Source of the DNA: Nocardia jinanensis
GTDB lineage: Bacteria > Actinomycetota > Actinomycetes > Mycobacteriales > Mycobacteriaceae
Reading direction: 5' to 3'
Assembly: GCF_014645735.1 (NCBI RefSeq)
Contig: NZ_BMMH01000032.1
Location: 1 to 62,320 of the forward strand
Length of the DNA: 62,320 nt
In this document: positions 8,782-16,867 of the stretch, piece after piece
Layout of the letters: each line of letters starts with the position of its first letter
Numbering within the stretch: the stretch's first letter is position 1
The notes under the pieces: model-generated
Seen by the model: only the letters and a program-made list of their open reading frames with translations
Told to the model about the DNA's origin: nothing
The model's database searches: none
Translations under genes and position numbers: made by a program

Positions 8782-8787
8782 ATTATC
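8782..8787 (-). promoter_or_regulatory. Possible -10 box for tRNA-Trp/secE
   Basis: GATAAT on the minus strand, about 50 bp before the tRNA. No convincing -35 at normal spacing. The rest of 8732-9010 shows no gene. Confidence 0.35.
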
Positions 8788-9010
8788 GGCACTGGTGTCA
8801 CACAACACGCGCGCCGCTCCAGCAGGCGCCGGCCCGTCGGCGGGGCCGGTCGAACCGGTATCGGCTCGAGCCTACTCAGCCACTACGGCCGATATGAACG
8901 AACCCCGCCTGGAACCAGCTTGCAGAGCAGCGCGCATCGGCTGGTGACCCCAGAAACCCGAGTGTACGGCACGGTCGGCGACGGAAGCCAATCAGGGTCG
9001 CTCGACCAGG

Positions 9011-10069
9011 TCAGGACAATTGGACGGTAGCCGTGGCCCGGCCGAAGATCTTGCGGCCGCCGGACTTCGCCACGATCGCGATCACCGCGGTCTGCGTCTC
9101 CGGGTCCAGGGACTTGACCTTACCGGTGAACTCGACCTCGGCCGGCTCGGTGGCACTCACGAACACCGGGCTGGTGAATCGGACGTTGTACTCCTTGACC
9201 GCGCCGGGATCACCCAGCCAGGAAGTGACGAAACCGCCACCCAGGCCCATGGAGAGCATCCCGTGCGCCACGCAGGCGTCCAGATCCACCAGTTTGACGA
9301 CCTCGTCACTCCAGTGGATGGGATTCGCGTCACCGGAGACACCGGCGTAGTTCACCAGATCGCCCCGGGTCAGCTGGACGACGCGGGCGGGCAGCTCGTC
9401 ACCGACCGAGACGTCGTCGAACGCTCGGGCGAACCGGACCGGTACCACTTCGCCCGCAGCCGGAGCGGGAACCTCGTGCCGGGTGCGCGGGGTGTGATCG
9501 GGCCCGGCCGCGTCCATCCCGTGCATGAGCACCTTGCGGACAGCGGCGTTCAGGTTCGGGTCGATATCGCCGCCGCTGCGGCCGACCAGGGTCGTATAGG
9601 TGGTGAGAACGAGCTCGTCACGCTGATCGGTGACGATGTTCTTGGTGACGATGATGTCGCCACCGAACGCCTGCCGGAAAGAATGCAGATGTACATCGCA
9701 GATCAACTGGTCGCCGACCACGATCGGTCGGTGGAACTCCAGGATCTGGTCGGTCTGCATGATCTGGCTCAGGTCGTAGCCGGTGACGACCGTCTCGAAG
9801 AGTTTTCGCTGGGCCAGGATCCCGACGAGGGAGATGAAGGTCAACGGGGCGACGAGGCCGTCGTAGCCGAATTCCAGGGCGACGTCTTCATCCCAGTGCG
9901 CCGGGTGGCTGTCCTGAACGGCACGGGCGTATTCCCGCACCTTTTCGCGACCGACCTCGTAGTAGTCGTCCACACGATAGTGGTGACCGACCATGGCGGC
10001 CGCATGTACGGCGGGATCCAACTCCGCATCCGTCACGACCGCTTCGTCTGTACCAGTGTTCAATGTCAC
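9011..10069 (-). CDS. hadAB: Fused (3R)-hydroxyacyl-ACP dehydratase HadA-HadB
   Basis: Dehydrates 3-hydroxyacyl-ACP in FAS-II chain elongation, the pathway for mycolic acids. About 352 aa, a fusion of two hot-dog domains that are separate genes in Mycobacterium. The HadA-like half (residues about 20-160) contains HHYRVDDYYEVGREKVREYA and IIVTKNIVTDQRDELVLTTY. A linker of about 50 residues follows, then the HadB-like half (about 215-352) with the catalytic GVSGDANPIHW segment (Asp and His) and AHGMLSMGLGGGFVTSW. The start is GTG 10069: there is no Shine-Dalgarno, but TACAGT lies exactly six bases upstream, which suggests a leaderless mRNA. No hadC follows; the next gene on this strand is tRNA-Trp. 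Confidence 0.93.
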   Translation of the reverse strand: MTLNTGTDEAVVTDAELDPAVHAAAMVGHHYRVDDYYEVGREKVREYARAVQDSHPAHWDEDVALEFGYDGLVAPLTFISLVGILAQRKLFETVVTGYDLSQIMQTDQILEFHRPIVVGDQLICDVHLHSFRQAFGGDIIVTKNIVTDQRDELVLTTYTTLVGRSGGDIDPNLNAAVRKVLMHGMDAAGPDHTPRTRHEVPAPAAGEVVPVRFARAFDDVSVGDELPARVVQLTRGDLVNYAGVSGDANPIHWSDEVVKLVDLDACVAHGMLSMGLGGGFVTSWLGDPGAVKEYNVRFTSPVFVSATEPAEVEFTGKVKSLDPETQTAVIAIVAKSGGRKIFGRATATVQLS

Positions 10070-10075
10070 GGGAGG

Positions 10076-10081
10076 ACTGTA
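10076..10081 (-). promoter_or_regulatory. -10 box of leaderless hadAB
   Basis: TACAGT, then six bases, then the GTG start at 10069. It fits the TANNNT-N6-start pattern seen at several genes in this window. Confidence 0.6.
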
Positions 10082-10387
10082 CCTATCTGACCCCGCAGCA
10101 CGGAGTCTGCATGGCGGCTGGACATCGGGCCTGAAGATAGTAGTCGGCGTGACCGAGCAGGCCGCCTGATCATTACCGCGGCCGCAATCGGACACGGAAT
10201 CGGTGGTTCGCGTAACCATCGCAGGACCAGGACGCCGCCATCGGACGGAATACGAACCCCGCAGCGCCTCGGGCCACCGAGTCGGAACCCGGTGGTGACC
10301 ACGACCTCGACGCTGTGAACATCCGACACGCCGAATCGCACGCGGACGCTCGGGACCCGCTGCTACCGCAGCGGCGTCACGCGAGAA

Positions 10388-10558
10388 TCAGCGGGATTCG
10401 CGATGCGCCCGGTGCGTACCGCAGTTCGGGCAGAACTTCTTCAGTTCCAGCCGATCCGGGTCGTTGCGCCGGTTCTTCTTGGTGATGTAGTTGCGATGCT
10501 TGCACTGCTCGCAGGCCAAGGTGATCTTTGGCCGGACATCGGTGGACTTCGCGGCCAC
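10388..10558 (-). CDS. rpmG: 50S ribosomal protein L33
   Basis: Small large-subunit protein near the E site; 56 aa from a GTG start at 10558. It reads [19 protein letters not shown] and ends [10 protein letters not shown]. The two CxxC pairs (CEQC and CPNC) make it the zinc-binding form; many actinobacteria also carry a Cys-less paralogue used under zinc starvation. It lies 44 bp past tRNA-Met and probably shares the promoter at 10877-10906 with tRNA-Thr and tRNA-Met. The overlapping 71-aa frame at 10377-10592 is a shadow. The stretch 10082-10387 between it and hadAB holds no recognisable gene. Confidence 0.95.
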
Positions 10559-10602
10559 GATATGCCTTCTTTCCGGTCAACCAGAGGGTCAATCAGTATG
10601 GG

Positions 10603-10675
10603 TAGCGATGGCCGGACTCGAACCGGCGACACAACGATTATGAGTCGTTTGCTCTACCGCCTGAGCTACACCGCC
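10603..10675 (-). tRNA. tRNA-Met (elongator, CAT anticodon)
   Basis: 73 nt. Acceptor GGCGGTG pairs, with wobbles, with CATCGCT. The anticodon loop CTCATAA gives CAU. The D-arm GCTCAGGCGGTAGAGC and T-arm GGTTCGAGTCC are normal. Confidence 0.95.
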
Positions 10676-10745
10676 TTATGCGCCGACTGCGAAGGCGACG
10701 CCGCGGCTTGGAGTGCCGAGTCGGGACACCACCGGCAATCCGGCG

Positions 10746-10818
10746 AGCCCCCTAACGGAATCGAACCGTTGACCTTTTCCTTACCATGGAAACGCTCTAC
10801 CGACTGAGCTAAGGGGGC
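10746..10818 (-). tRNA. tRNA-Thr (GGT anticodon)
   Basis: 73 nt. Acceptor GCCCCCT pairs with AGGGGGC, discriminator T. The anticodon loop ATGGTAA gives GGU. Confidence 0.96.
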
Positions 10819-10876
10819 ACGACCTCTCAGCAACGGAACCGACGAAGTCGTACCCGTTGCCTCGAAGACTTGAACG

Positions 10877-10906
10877 AGAGTACACACTCACCGCCATGAG
10901 CTCCAA
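10877..10906 (-). promoter_or_regulatory. Promoter of tRNA-Thr - tRNA-Met - rpmG
   Basis: TTGGAG (10901-10906), an 18-bp spacer and TACTCT (10877-10882) on the minus strand, about 60 bp before tRNA-Thr. Confidence 0.6.
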
Positions 10907-11004
10907 ACCGAGTGGTCAGAGCATATTTTCCGGTTAACGGACCGGCCGTGTCGGTCCGGAAAGAACAGAACCCCCGCCGGTGTTCACCAGCGGGGGCTCG
11001 GAGG

Positions 11005-11087
11005 TGGCAGGTGTAGGATTCGAACCTACGTAGGCTTTCACCGACAGATTTACAGTCTGCTCCCATTGGCCGCTCGGGCAACCTGCC
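11005..11087 (-). tRNA. tRNA-Tyr (GTA anticodon)
   Basis: 83 nt with a long variable arm. Acceptor GGCAGGT pairs with ACCTGCC, the anticodon is GUA within CTGTAAA, and the T-arm is GGTTCGAATCC. Confidence 0.97.
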
Positions 11088-11134
11088 TCGTACCGCACTC
11101 TTGATCTTTCGATCGCTTTCCCAGTGCGCTCAGC

Positions 11135-11165
11135 AGGATACAACGAACCCGCACCCCGAATGCAA
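11135..11165 (-). promoter_or_regulatory. Promoter of tRNA-Tyr
   Basis: TTGCAT (11160-11165), a 19-bp spacer and TATCCT (11135-11140) on the minus strand, about 48 bp before the tRNA. Confidence 0.5.
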
Positions 11166-11283
11166 ACCCGCTGGCCAGATCGCTCGAACAGCCCCCGATC
11201 ACCATCGCGGCACAGCCCCGCGCTACCGACCAGGTAGCTTGCGTAAGCACTCAGGGTGATCCAACAGCGAACAGGAGCGCAGT

Positions 11284-11775
11284 GTGGCCGATTCATCATT
11301 CGACATCGTCAGCAAGGTCGAGCGGCAGGAGGTCGACAACGCCCTGCACCAGGCCGAGAAGGAGCTGAACACACGCTACGACTTCCGCAACACGGGCGCG
11401 GAGATCGAATGGTCCGGCGAGGACAAAGTGGTGCTCACCGCAGAATCCGAAGAGCGGGTGAAAGCCGCGCTCGATGTGTTCAAGGAAAAGCTCATCAGGC
11501 GCGATATCTCCCTCAAGGCCTTCGACGCGGGCGAGCCGATCGCCTCCGGCAAGACCTACAAGATCACCGGGACGCTCGTCCAGGGCATCGACTCCGAACA
11601 TGCCAAAAAGATCTCCAAGAAGATCCGCGACGAGGGCCCCAAAGGCGTCAAAGCGCAGATCCAGGGCGAGGAATTACGCGTCAGCAGCAAGAAACGAGAT
11701 GACCTGCAAGCCGTGATCTCGCTGCTCAAAGGCGACGATTTCGGGATCGCCCTGCAATTCGTGAACTACCGGTAG
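11284..11775 (+). CDS. YajQ family nucleotide-binding protein
   Basis: Cytoplasmic two-domain protein of the YajQ/UPF0234 family. Some members bind cyclic di-GMP and act as regulatory effectors; the role in actinobacteria is unsettled. 163 aa, the family's usual length. It shows SSFDIVSKVERQEVDNAL at the N-terminus, NTRYDFRNTGAEIEW, and the C-terminal LKGDDFGIALQFVNYR that marks the family. The start is GTG 11284, with AGGAG eight bases upstream. It is transcribed divergently from tRNA-Tyr and convergently with htpX. Confidence 0.93.
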   Translation: MADSSFDIVSKVERQEVDNALHQAEKELNTRYDFRNTGAEIEWSGEDKVVLTAESEERVKAALDVFKEKLIRRDISLKAFDAGEPIASGKTYKITGTLVQGIDSEHAKKISKKIRDEGPKGVKAQIQGEELRVSSKKRDDLQAVISLLKGDDFGIALQFVNYR

Positions 11776-11792
11776 CCGACTGTGTCGATCGT

Positions 11793-11893
11793 GCATGAGC
11801 GAGACCGGCGGGCGGCGATCCCGCTGACGCGGAGACCGAAGCGGCGGCGAAGGTATCGCACTGCCGTCTCCGGGCCCGACTCGCTCATGCACA
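11793..11893. repeat. Dispersed repeat, family B (complete, inverted ends)
   Basis: About 100 bp between convergent yajQ and htpX. The ends are inverted copies (GCATGAGCGAG and CTCGCTCATGC). The interior carries GCGGAGACCGAAGCGGCGGC and GAAGGTATCGCACTGCCG. It matches 14201-14299 over most of its length. It could fold as one long hairpin. Confidence 0.7.
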
Positions 11894-11909
11894 CCGCCGA
11901 CCCGAGCCC

Positions 11910-12779
11910 TCAGCGACCGGCCATCTGCTCCAGCCGCGCGATACGGTCCGCCATCGGCGGATGCGTCGAGAACATCCGAGCCATCCGATCACCGGTCCGG
12001 AACGGATTGGCGATCATCAGATGTGACTGCGCGGTCAGCCGGGGTTCGGGCGGCAACGGTGCCGCCTGCACCCCGCGCTCCAATTTGCGCAACGCCGATG
12101 CCAGCGCGAGCGGGTCGCCGGTGAGTTCCGCACCCGACTCGTCGGCCTGATACTCCCGCGATCGGGATACCGCCATCTTGATCAGCCCCGCGGCGATCGG
12201 ACCCAGCAGCGAGACCAGCAGCACACCGATGATATTAGGCCCGGAACCGCCTCGATTACCGCCGAACGCCGCCGCGAAATACGCGAAATTCGCGAGTCCG
12301 GAAATCACCGCGGCCATCGCCCCCGCGACCGACGAGATCAGAATATCCCGGTTGTAGACATGGGAGAGTTCGTGCCCCAGCACGGCACGCAATTCCCTTT
12401 CGTCCAGAATCTGCAGAATACCGCTGGTACAACACACCGCGGCATGCCGCGGACTACGCCCGGTGGCGAACGCATTGGGCGCATTCGTAGGACTTATGTA
12501 CAGCCGCGGCATCGGCTGCCGGGCGATAGTAGCCAGCTCACGCACTATGCGATAGATCGCCGGCGCCTCTATCTCGCTCACCGGCTGCGCCCGCATGGCC
12601 TTCAGCGCGAGCTTATCGCTGTTGAAATACGCGTAGCCGTTCATTGCCACGGCGAGAAGAACCGAGACGATCAGAATGGTCGTGTTCCGGAACGCCGCGC
12701 CCGCCAGCACTATCAGCGCGGAAAGTCCGACCATGAGCCCGAACGTTTTCATTCCATTCGCAAACCCGTGCCCGTGCAT
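11910..12779 (-). CDS. htpX: HtpX-like membrane zinc metalloprotease
   Basis: Membrane-bound M48 peptidase for quality control of misfolded membrane proteins. 289 aa. Two N-terminal transmembrane helices (about 12-28 and 34-50) are followed by the zinc motif HELSH at 136-140, two more membrane segments (about 150-170 and 185-205), and REYQADE, which supplies the third ligand. The C-terminal FSTHPPMADRIARLEQ motif is typical. Start ATG 12779 with AGGAG six bases upstream. It lies 300 bp downstream of the polyprenyl synthase gene on the same strand; that gap is largely a family C repeat, so a separate promoter is likely. Confidence 0.95.
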   Translation of the reverse strand: MHGHGFANGMKTFGLMVGLSALIVLAGAAFRNTTILIVSVLLAVAMNGYAYFNSDKLALKAMRAQPVSEIEAPAIYRIVRELATIARQPMPRLYISPTNAPNAFATGRSPRHAAVCCTSGILQILDERELRAVLGHELSHVYNRDILISSVAGAMAAVISGLANFAYFAAAFGGNRGGSGPNIIGVLLVSLLGPIAAGLIKMAVSRSREYQADESGAELTGDPLALASALRKLERGVQAAPLPPEPRLTAQSHLMIANPFRTGDRMARMFSTHPPMADRIARLEQMAGR

Positions 12780-12880
12780 AGCACTCCTGTATACGTGGCG
12801 CGCGACCGGACGCGCGAGTTTCGGCCAGAACCGCTACAGCAGGACAACGAGCCCGGTCTTCGCGAAGTTCCGGGTTTATG

Positions 12881-13013
12881 GCGGCCCTTCGGCGCCGCGA
12901 GTCGGGCCCTGTCAGCCCCGGTTCTTCACCCCTGCGCTCAGTGGCTTCGCCGCTCCAGAACCGGGGACGGGCCCGACCACGGAGGTAGACCGACCAGAGG
13001 AGACGGGAGGGCG
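12881..13013. repeat. Dispersed repeat, family C (copy 1)
   Basis: Begins with a short hairpin (GGCGCC-type around TTC). It contains CCCCGGTTCTTCAC and its inverted partner AGAACCGGGG, then GGCCCGACCAC and GGAGACGGGAGG. Related copies are at 42371-42486 (inverted), 60255-60407, 60501-60580 and 62153-62301. Confidence 0.75.
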
Positions 13014-13087
13014 CGTAGTGGGCGCGCTGTCCGATGGCGGGAGGGGCCGCGACCCCGCGACGCCTCGTGCGGCGCCGAAAACAAGGC

Positions 13088-14110
13088 TCAGCCGACTCGT
13101 TCGATCGTGTACTGGACCAATCGGACCAGGGCGTCGTTGGCCGGGCCCGCGGGCAGCGCCCTCAGTTCTGTGTGGGCGATATCGGCGTATTCGCGGAGCT
13201 TCTCCTTCGCCCGGGCCATCCCCGGGGAGCGACCGAGCAGTTCCAGTGCTTCGGTGACCTCGGCATCCGATTCCAGGGGCTTCGCGAGCAGGGTGCGGAG
13301 ACGGTCGCCGTCGGGGCCTTCGTCGCGCAGGGCGTAGAGGACCGGGAGGGTGTGAACGCCCTCGCGCAGGTCGGTACCGGGGGTTTTGCCGGACTGGGCC
13401 GATTCCGAGGAGATATCGATGATGTCGTCGGAGATCTGGAAGGCGGTGCCGACCGCGTCGCCGAGGCGGGCGAGGCGTTCCACGTGGTCGCTGTCGGCGC
13501 CGGAGAAGGTGCCGCCGAAACGGCCGGAGGCCGCGATCAGTGAACCGGTTTTCTCCCACACCACGCGCAGATAGTGGGCGATGGGGTCGCTGGATTCGCG
13601 GGCACCCATGGTTTCGCGCATCTGGCCGGTAACCAGTTCGGCGAAGGTTTCGGCGATGATGCGGACGGCATCGGGGCCGAGGGTGGAGGTGAGCCGGGAC
13701 GCGTGGGCGAAGAGATAGTCACCGGCGAGGATCGCCACACTGTTGCCCCAGCGGGAGTTCACACTCGTCGCGCCGCGGCGCATGGTGGCCTCGTCCATGA
13801 CGTCGTCGTGGTAGAGCGTGGCCAGATGTACGAGTTCGACGACGGTGCCGGCGGTGACGAGGTCGGGATCGCCGGGCCGGGGGCCCAGCTGGCCGGTGAG
13901 GATGGTGAAGAGCGGCCGGAACCGTTTACCGCCGGCCTTGGCCAGGTGCAGTGCGGCTTCCTGGAGGAAGGCCGCTCCGGAGGACAGTTCCTCGACCAGC
14001 AGTTTCTCTACTTCTTCGAGACCGTTGCGTACGGTCTCGGCAAGGGCAGGGTCTCCGAGGTCTACCCCCGCCACCACCGTGCCGGCTTCGCTCACAGCAG
14101 ATGTGCTCAT
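13088..14110 (-). CDS. Polyprenyl diphosphate synthase (GrcC1-like)
   Basis: Trans-isoprenyl diphosphate synthase that condenses isopentenyl diphosphate units to make the long prenyl tail, most probably of menaquinone, because it is divergent from menJ. 340 aa from ATG 14110, which has GGGAGAAGG just upstream; the longer frame starts at 14140. Both aspartate-rich motifs are intact: DDVMD (first, with LATLYHDDVMDEATMRRG around it) and DDIID (second, in FQISDDIIDISSE). GGKRFRPL and KTGSLIAAS are also standard. It corresponds to Rv0562 of M. tuberculosis by sequence and by its place beside menJ. Chain length cannot be read with certainty. Confidence 0.92.
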   Translation of the reverse strand: MSTSAVSEAGTVVAGVDLGDPALAETVRNGLEEVEKLLVEELSSGAAFLQEAALHLAKAGGKRFRPLFTILTGQLGPRPGDPDLVTAGTVVELVHLATLYHDDVMDEATMRRGATSVNSRWGNSVAILAGDYLFAHASRLTSTLGPDAVRIIAETFAELVTGQMRETMGARESSDPIAHYLRVVWEKTGSLIAASGRFGGTFSGADSDHVERLARLGDAVGTAFQISDDIIDISSESAQSGKTPGTDLREGVHTLPVLYALRDEGPDGDRLRTLLAKPLESDAEVTEALELLGRSPGMARAKEKLREYADIAHTELRALPAGPANDALVRLVQYTIERVG

Positions 14111-14200
14111 ACCTTCTCCCAAGGACGCGTCCGACCCCACGGTGATGAACCTAGCGTGTTCACGTCGGAACGCCCATGAACACCGTCACTGTATTGATCG

Positions 14201-14299
14201 AGCATGAGCGAGACCGGCGATCGGTCATCACACTGGCGCGGAGGCCGAAGCGCAGGCGAAGGTATCGCACTTCCGCCGCCGGGCCTGAAACGCTCATGC
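14201..14299. repeat. Dispersed repeat, family B (copy between divergent genes)
   Basis: Ends GCATGAGCGAGACC and CGCTCATGCT are inverted copies. The core GCGGAGGCCGAAGCG, then GCGAAGGTATCGCACTTCCG matches 11793-11893. It lies in the shared promoter region of the polyprenyl synthase and menJ. Confidence 0.7.
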
Positions 14300-14353
14300 T
14301 GTGCACCGTACCGCCATCGACATCACCGGCGACGGCCTGTAACTATTGACCGC

Positions 14354-15625
14354 ATGGGTGCACCCGAAGCCACGCCATCCGATACCGACCGGGACGCGCT
14401 GCCCGCGCGCGTACAGGTGCTGGTGGTGGGTGCGGGCCCGGCCGGTTCGGCCGCCGCGGCCTGGGCCGCGCGGGCGGGTCGCGATGTGCTGCTGCTGGAT
14501 TCCGCGGTCTTCCCGCGCGATAAGACCTGCGGCGACGGCCTGACTCCGCGCGCCACCGCGGAACTCGAACATCTGGGGCTGGGCGAATGGGTGCGAGCGC
14601 ATACCGTCAACCACGGTCTGCGGATGGCCGGTTTCGGTGGCGAGGCCCTGCTCCCCTGGCCCGGGGGTTCGTTCCCGACCTACGGCAGCGCGATCCCACG
14701 GACCGAACTCGACGATAAATTGCGCGAGACCGCGGTGAAATCCGGCGCACGGATGCGCGACGGTGCGAAGGTCGTGGATATCGCGCGCGACGGCGACCGG
14801 GTCACCGGGGTGACGGTCCGGGTCGGTGCCGCATCGCACGAGATCGGCTGCCGGACCCTGATCGTGGCCGACGGCGTACGCTCCCCGGTCGGCAAACTGC
14901 TCGGCCGGACCTGGCATCGCCGGTACGCCTACGGGGTGGCGGCGCGGGCCTATATCTCTTCCGGCCGCAGCGACGACCAGTGGATCACCTCGCATCTGGA
15001 ACTGCGCAATGCCGAGGGCGAACTGGTGCCCGGCTACGGCTGGGTCTTCCCCCTCGCCAACGGCGAGGTGAACATCGGTGTCGGCTCGCTGGCCACCGAA
15101 CGCAGGCCGTCGCATATCGCGTTGAAGCCGCTGCTCGAGCACTACGCGGAGCTGCGGCGCGAAGAGTGGGAACTGAGTGGTTCGGTGCGCGCGGTCTCGT
15201 CGGCGCTGCTTCCGATGGGCGGTGCTGTCTCCGGTATCGCGGGCCGCAACTGGGCGCTGCTCGGCGATGCCGCCGGCTGTGTGAACCCGCTGAACGGCGA
15301 GGGGATCGATTACGGCCTCGAGGGCGGGCATATGCTCGCCGGCCTGCTGGACGAGCCGGATCTGACCCGCGTGTGGCCGGAACTGCTACGCGCGAAGTAC
15401 GGCCGGACCTATTCGGTGGCGCGGCGGATCGCGGGCTTGGCCACCCACCCGCGGATGGTTCCGATCAGCGGGCCGCCGGTGATGCGTTCGAAGTTCCTGC
15501 AGCGCACCGCGGTCCGGGTGATGGGCAATCTCGTCACCGACGAGGACGTGGACCTCACCGCCCGGGCCTGGCGCACCGCGGGCCGGGCCTCGATGCGCTT
15601 CGACGACCTCGCACCGTTCTGCTAG
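14354..15625 (+). CDS. menJ: Menaquinone reductase MenJ (geranylgeranyl reductase family)
   Basis: FAD-dependent reductase that saturates one isoprene unit of the menaquinone tail; it acts at the membrane. 423 aa from ATG 14354, close to mycobacterial MenJ. The N-terminal Rossmann motif VLVVGAGPAGSAAA (residues about 19-32), the family motif CGDGLTPRA and the C-terminal FAD motif NWALLGDAAGCVNPLNGEGI are all present. No Shine-Dalgarno is evident; AACTAT lies seven bases before the ATG, suggesting a leaderless transcript. The longer frame back to 14204 runs through a dispersed repeat and is rejected. A small AraC-type gene follows seven bases after the stop. Confidence 0.93.
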   Translation: MGAPEATPSDTDRDALPARVQVLVVGAGPAGSAAAAWAARAGRDVLLLDSAVFPRDKTCGDGLTPRATAELEHLGLGEWVRAHTVNHGLRMAGFGGEALLPWPGGSFPTYGSAIPRTELDDKLRETAVKSGARMRDGAKVVDIARDGDRVTGVTVRVGAASHEIGCRTLIVADGVRSPVGKLLGRTWHRRYAYGVAARAYISSGRSDDQWITSHLELRNAEGELVPGYGWVFPLANGEVNIGVGSLATERRPSHIALKPLLEHYAELRREEWELSGSVRAVSSALLPMGGAVSGIAGRNWALLGDAAGCVNPLNGEGIDYGLEGGHMLAGLLDEPDLTRVWPELLRAKYGRTYSVARRIAGLATHPRMVPISGPPVMRSKFLQRTAVRVMGNLVTDEDVDLTARAWRTAGRASMRFDDLAPFC

Positions 15626-15631
15626 GTCGTC

Positions 15632-16084
15632 GTGACGGTCCGGCCGGTACCCCGGGATCTGCTGCCACATCTGCGGCGGGCACGCGATCTCGTCGACCGT
15701 GAGTACGCCCGTCCGCTGGATCTCGACGGTATGGCGGCGGCCGCCGGGGTGTCGAAATACCTTTTCCCGCGCTGTTTCGCGGCCACCTACGGCCGCACGC
15801 CCGCGGTATATCCGGCCGAGCGCCGCATCGAGCGAGCACAGGATCTGCTGCGTGCCGGCAACACCACGGTGACCGAGGTCTGCATGCTCGTCGGATACAG
15901 CAGTCTGGGCTCGTTCTCCCGGAAGTTCACCGATCTGGTGGGGGTTTCACCGTCGGAGTACCAGGCGAAGTTCGCCGACGGCGTACCCCGGATCCCGGGC
16001 TGCTACATGTTCATGCACGGGTTGTCCGATCGGCGGCCCGATATCGCAATTTCGGAGAAGCCCGGCGATACGACCTGCCCATAG
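15632..16084 (+). CDS. AraC-family transcriptional regulator (stand-alone HTH domain)
   Basis: 150-aa protein that is almost only the AraC DNA-binding domain: two helix-turn-helix units (LDLDGMAAAAGVSKYLFPR, then VTEVCMLVGYSSLGSFSRKF) and no sensor domain. It starts at GTG 15632, seven bases after menJ, so it may be read through from menJ. Small AraC proteins of this kind are commonly paired with a VOC/glyoxalase-fold gene in actinobacteria. Here the partner just downstream is cut short, so the pair has probably lost its function. The residues ATYGRTPAVYPAERRIE match the usual post-helix segment of the family. Confidence 0.85.
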   Translation: MTVRPVPRDLLPHLRRARDLVDREYARPLDLDGMAAAAGVSKYLFPRCFAATYGRTPAVYPAERRIERAQDLLRAGNTTVTEVCMLVGYSSLGSFSRKFTDLVGVSPSEYQAKFADGVPRIPGCYMFMHGLSDRRPDIAISEKPGDTTCP

Positions 16085-16093
16085 TCTCGGACC

Positions 16094-16260
16094 ATGCCTC
16101 CGATCATCAACAACGTTTCGCTGGTCACCGTGTACGTGACCGATCGGACAGCGGCCAAGAACTGGTATATCGACATACTCGGATTCGTGGAAACGGCCGA
16201 TATCCAAATGGGTGACAACGGGTTCCGCTGGGTAACTGTCGCCCACCCCGACCACCGGGA
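16094..16260 (+). pseudogene. Truncated VOC (glyoxalase-fold) gene
   Basis: The first 55 codons match the start of VOC proteins partnered with AraC regulators: SLVTVYVTDRTAAKNWYIDI, then LGFVETADIQMGDNGFRWVTV. After AHPDHRER the frame continues into unrelated sequence (it runs on to 16501, antisense to the next gene), so the second half of the fold is missing. A TAGTCT box lies exactly six bases before the ATG, so the leaderless promoter is still intact. A 3' deletion is the simplest explanation; a terminator hairpin of the neighbouring gene sits right after the break. Confidence 0.8.
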
Positions 16261-16285
16261 ACGGTACCGGACCGGGACGTGTAGG

Positions 16286-16317
16286 TCCGGGGCCGCGCAC
16301 TGCCGCGCGGCCCCGGA
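16286..16317 (-). terminator. GC hairpin at 3' end of DUF2505 gene
   Basis: 13-bp perfect stem (TCCGGGGCCGCGC and its complement), 6-nt loop, six bases past the stop. No T-run follows, as is common in actinobacteria. Confidence 0.7.
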
Positions 16318-16323
16318 GGGACA

Positions 16324-16830
16324 TCAGACCTCGGCGCGCTCGTCGAACCATTTGACGATGAACTTGCGTTCGCTCTCGGCGACCCGCCGCTGCAACTGCT
16401 CGGCGAGCGGTTCGATGGCGCCGCCGACCAGCGGAACCTTCACCTTCACCGAGCCGGAGATCACGATCTCCGAGCCCTCGGCGGTGGGGCGCAGTTCGTA
16501 GGTGCCCTTCATCTCCGAAGAAATGGCCGAGGAAGTCCCCTCGAAGGTCCCCGCGGCGGTGGATCCGGTGAGGGCCTGCCAATTGTCGATACGGGTGACG
16601 ACCAATTCGCTCTTGAGCACCTTGCGCACGAGGCCGGGGATCTTGTCCTGGCGGATCGTCTCGTTCATTTCGACACGGCTGGTCCCCGGGCCACCGGGGT
16701 GGGACAGGTCGAGGGTGGCTGTCGGGGCGCCGGCGAACCGGTCGCGCCACAGTTCTTCTCCGGTGAGCGCGGCGTGGAGATCGGCCACCGGGATCGGATA
16801 GGACAGCGTGAAGCCGAATTTTCGGGCCAT
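16324..16830 (-). CDS. DUF2505 family protein
   Basis: 168 aa, cytoplasmic, no signal or membrane segment. Matches DUF2505 actinobacterial proteins, which look like the SRPBCC/START lipid-binding fold: an N-terminal FGFTLSYPIPVADLHAAL strand-helix, EELWRDRFAGAP, and a long C-terminal helix (IEPLAEQLQRRVAESERKF). I infer a small hydrophobic ligand from the fold only; no function is established. Start ATG 16830. It is divergent from the DUF3592 gene with a 37-bp gap. TAGGGT lies eight bases before the ATG, so the transcript probably has little or no leader. Confidence 0.8.
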   Translation of the reverse strand: MARKFGFTLSYPIPVADLHAALTGEELWRDRFAGAPTATLDLSHPGGPGTSRVEMNETIRQDKIPGLVRKVLKSELVVTRIDNWQALTGSTAAGTFEGTSSAISSEMKGTYELRPTAEGSEIVISGSVKVKVPLVGGAIEPLAEQLQRRVAESERKFIVKWFDERAEV

Positions 16831-16867
16831 GAGCGCTCACCCTAGCCGACCCCGCTAGCCTGTTGCG

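Noticed and set aside
12912..13559. Arg/Pro-rich minus frame of 215 codons
   Set aside because: It runs through a dispersed repeat and shifts frame against the polyprenyl synthase gene; no protein character.
14204..14353. 50-residue N-terminal extension of MenJ
   Set aside because: It lies within a family B repeat, while ATG 14354 has a leaderless -10 and matches the family length.
16261..16501. C-terminal part of the VOC frame as real coding sequence
   Set aside because: It contains a terminator hairpin and is antisense to the DUF2505 gene, and the VOC motifs stop at residue 55.
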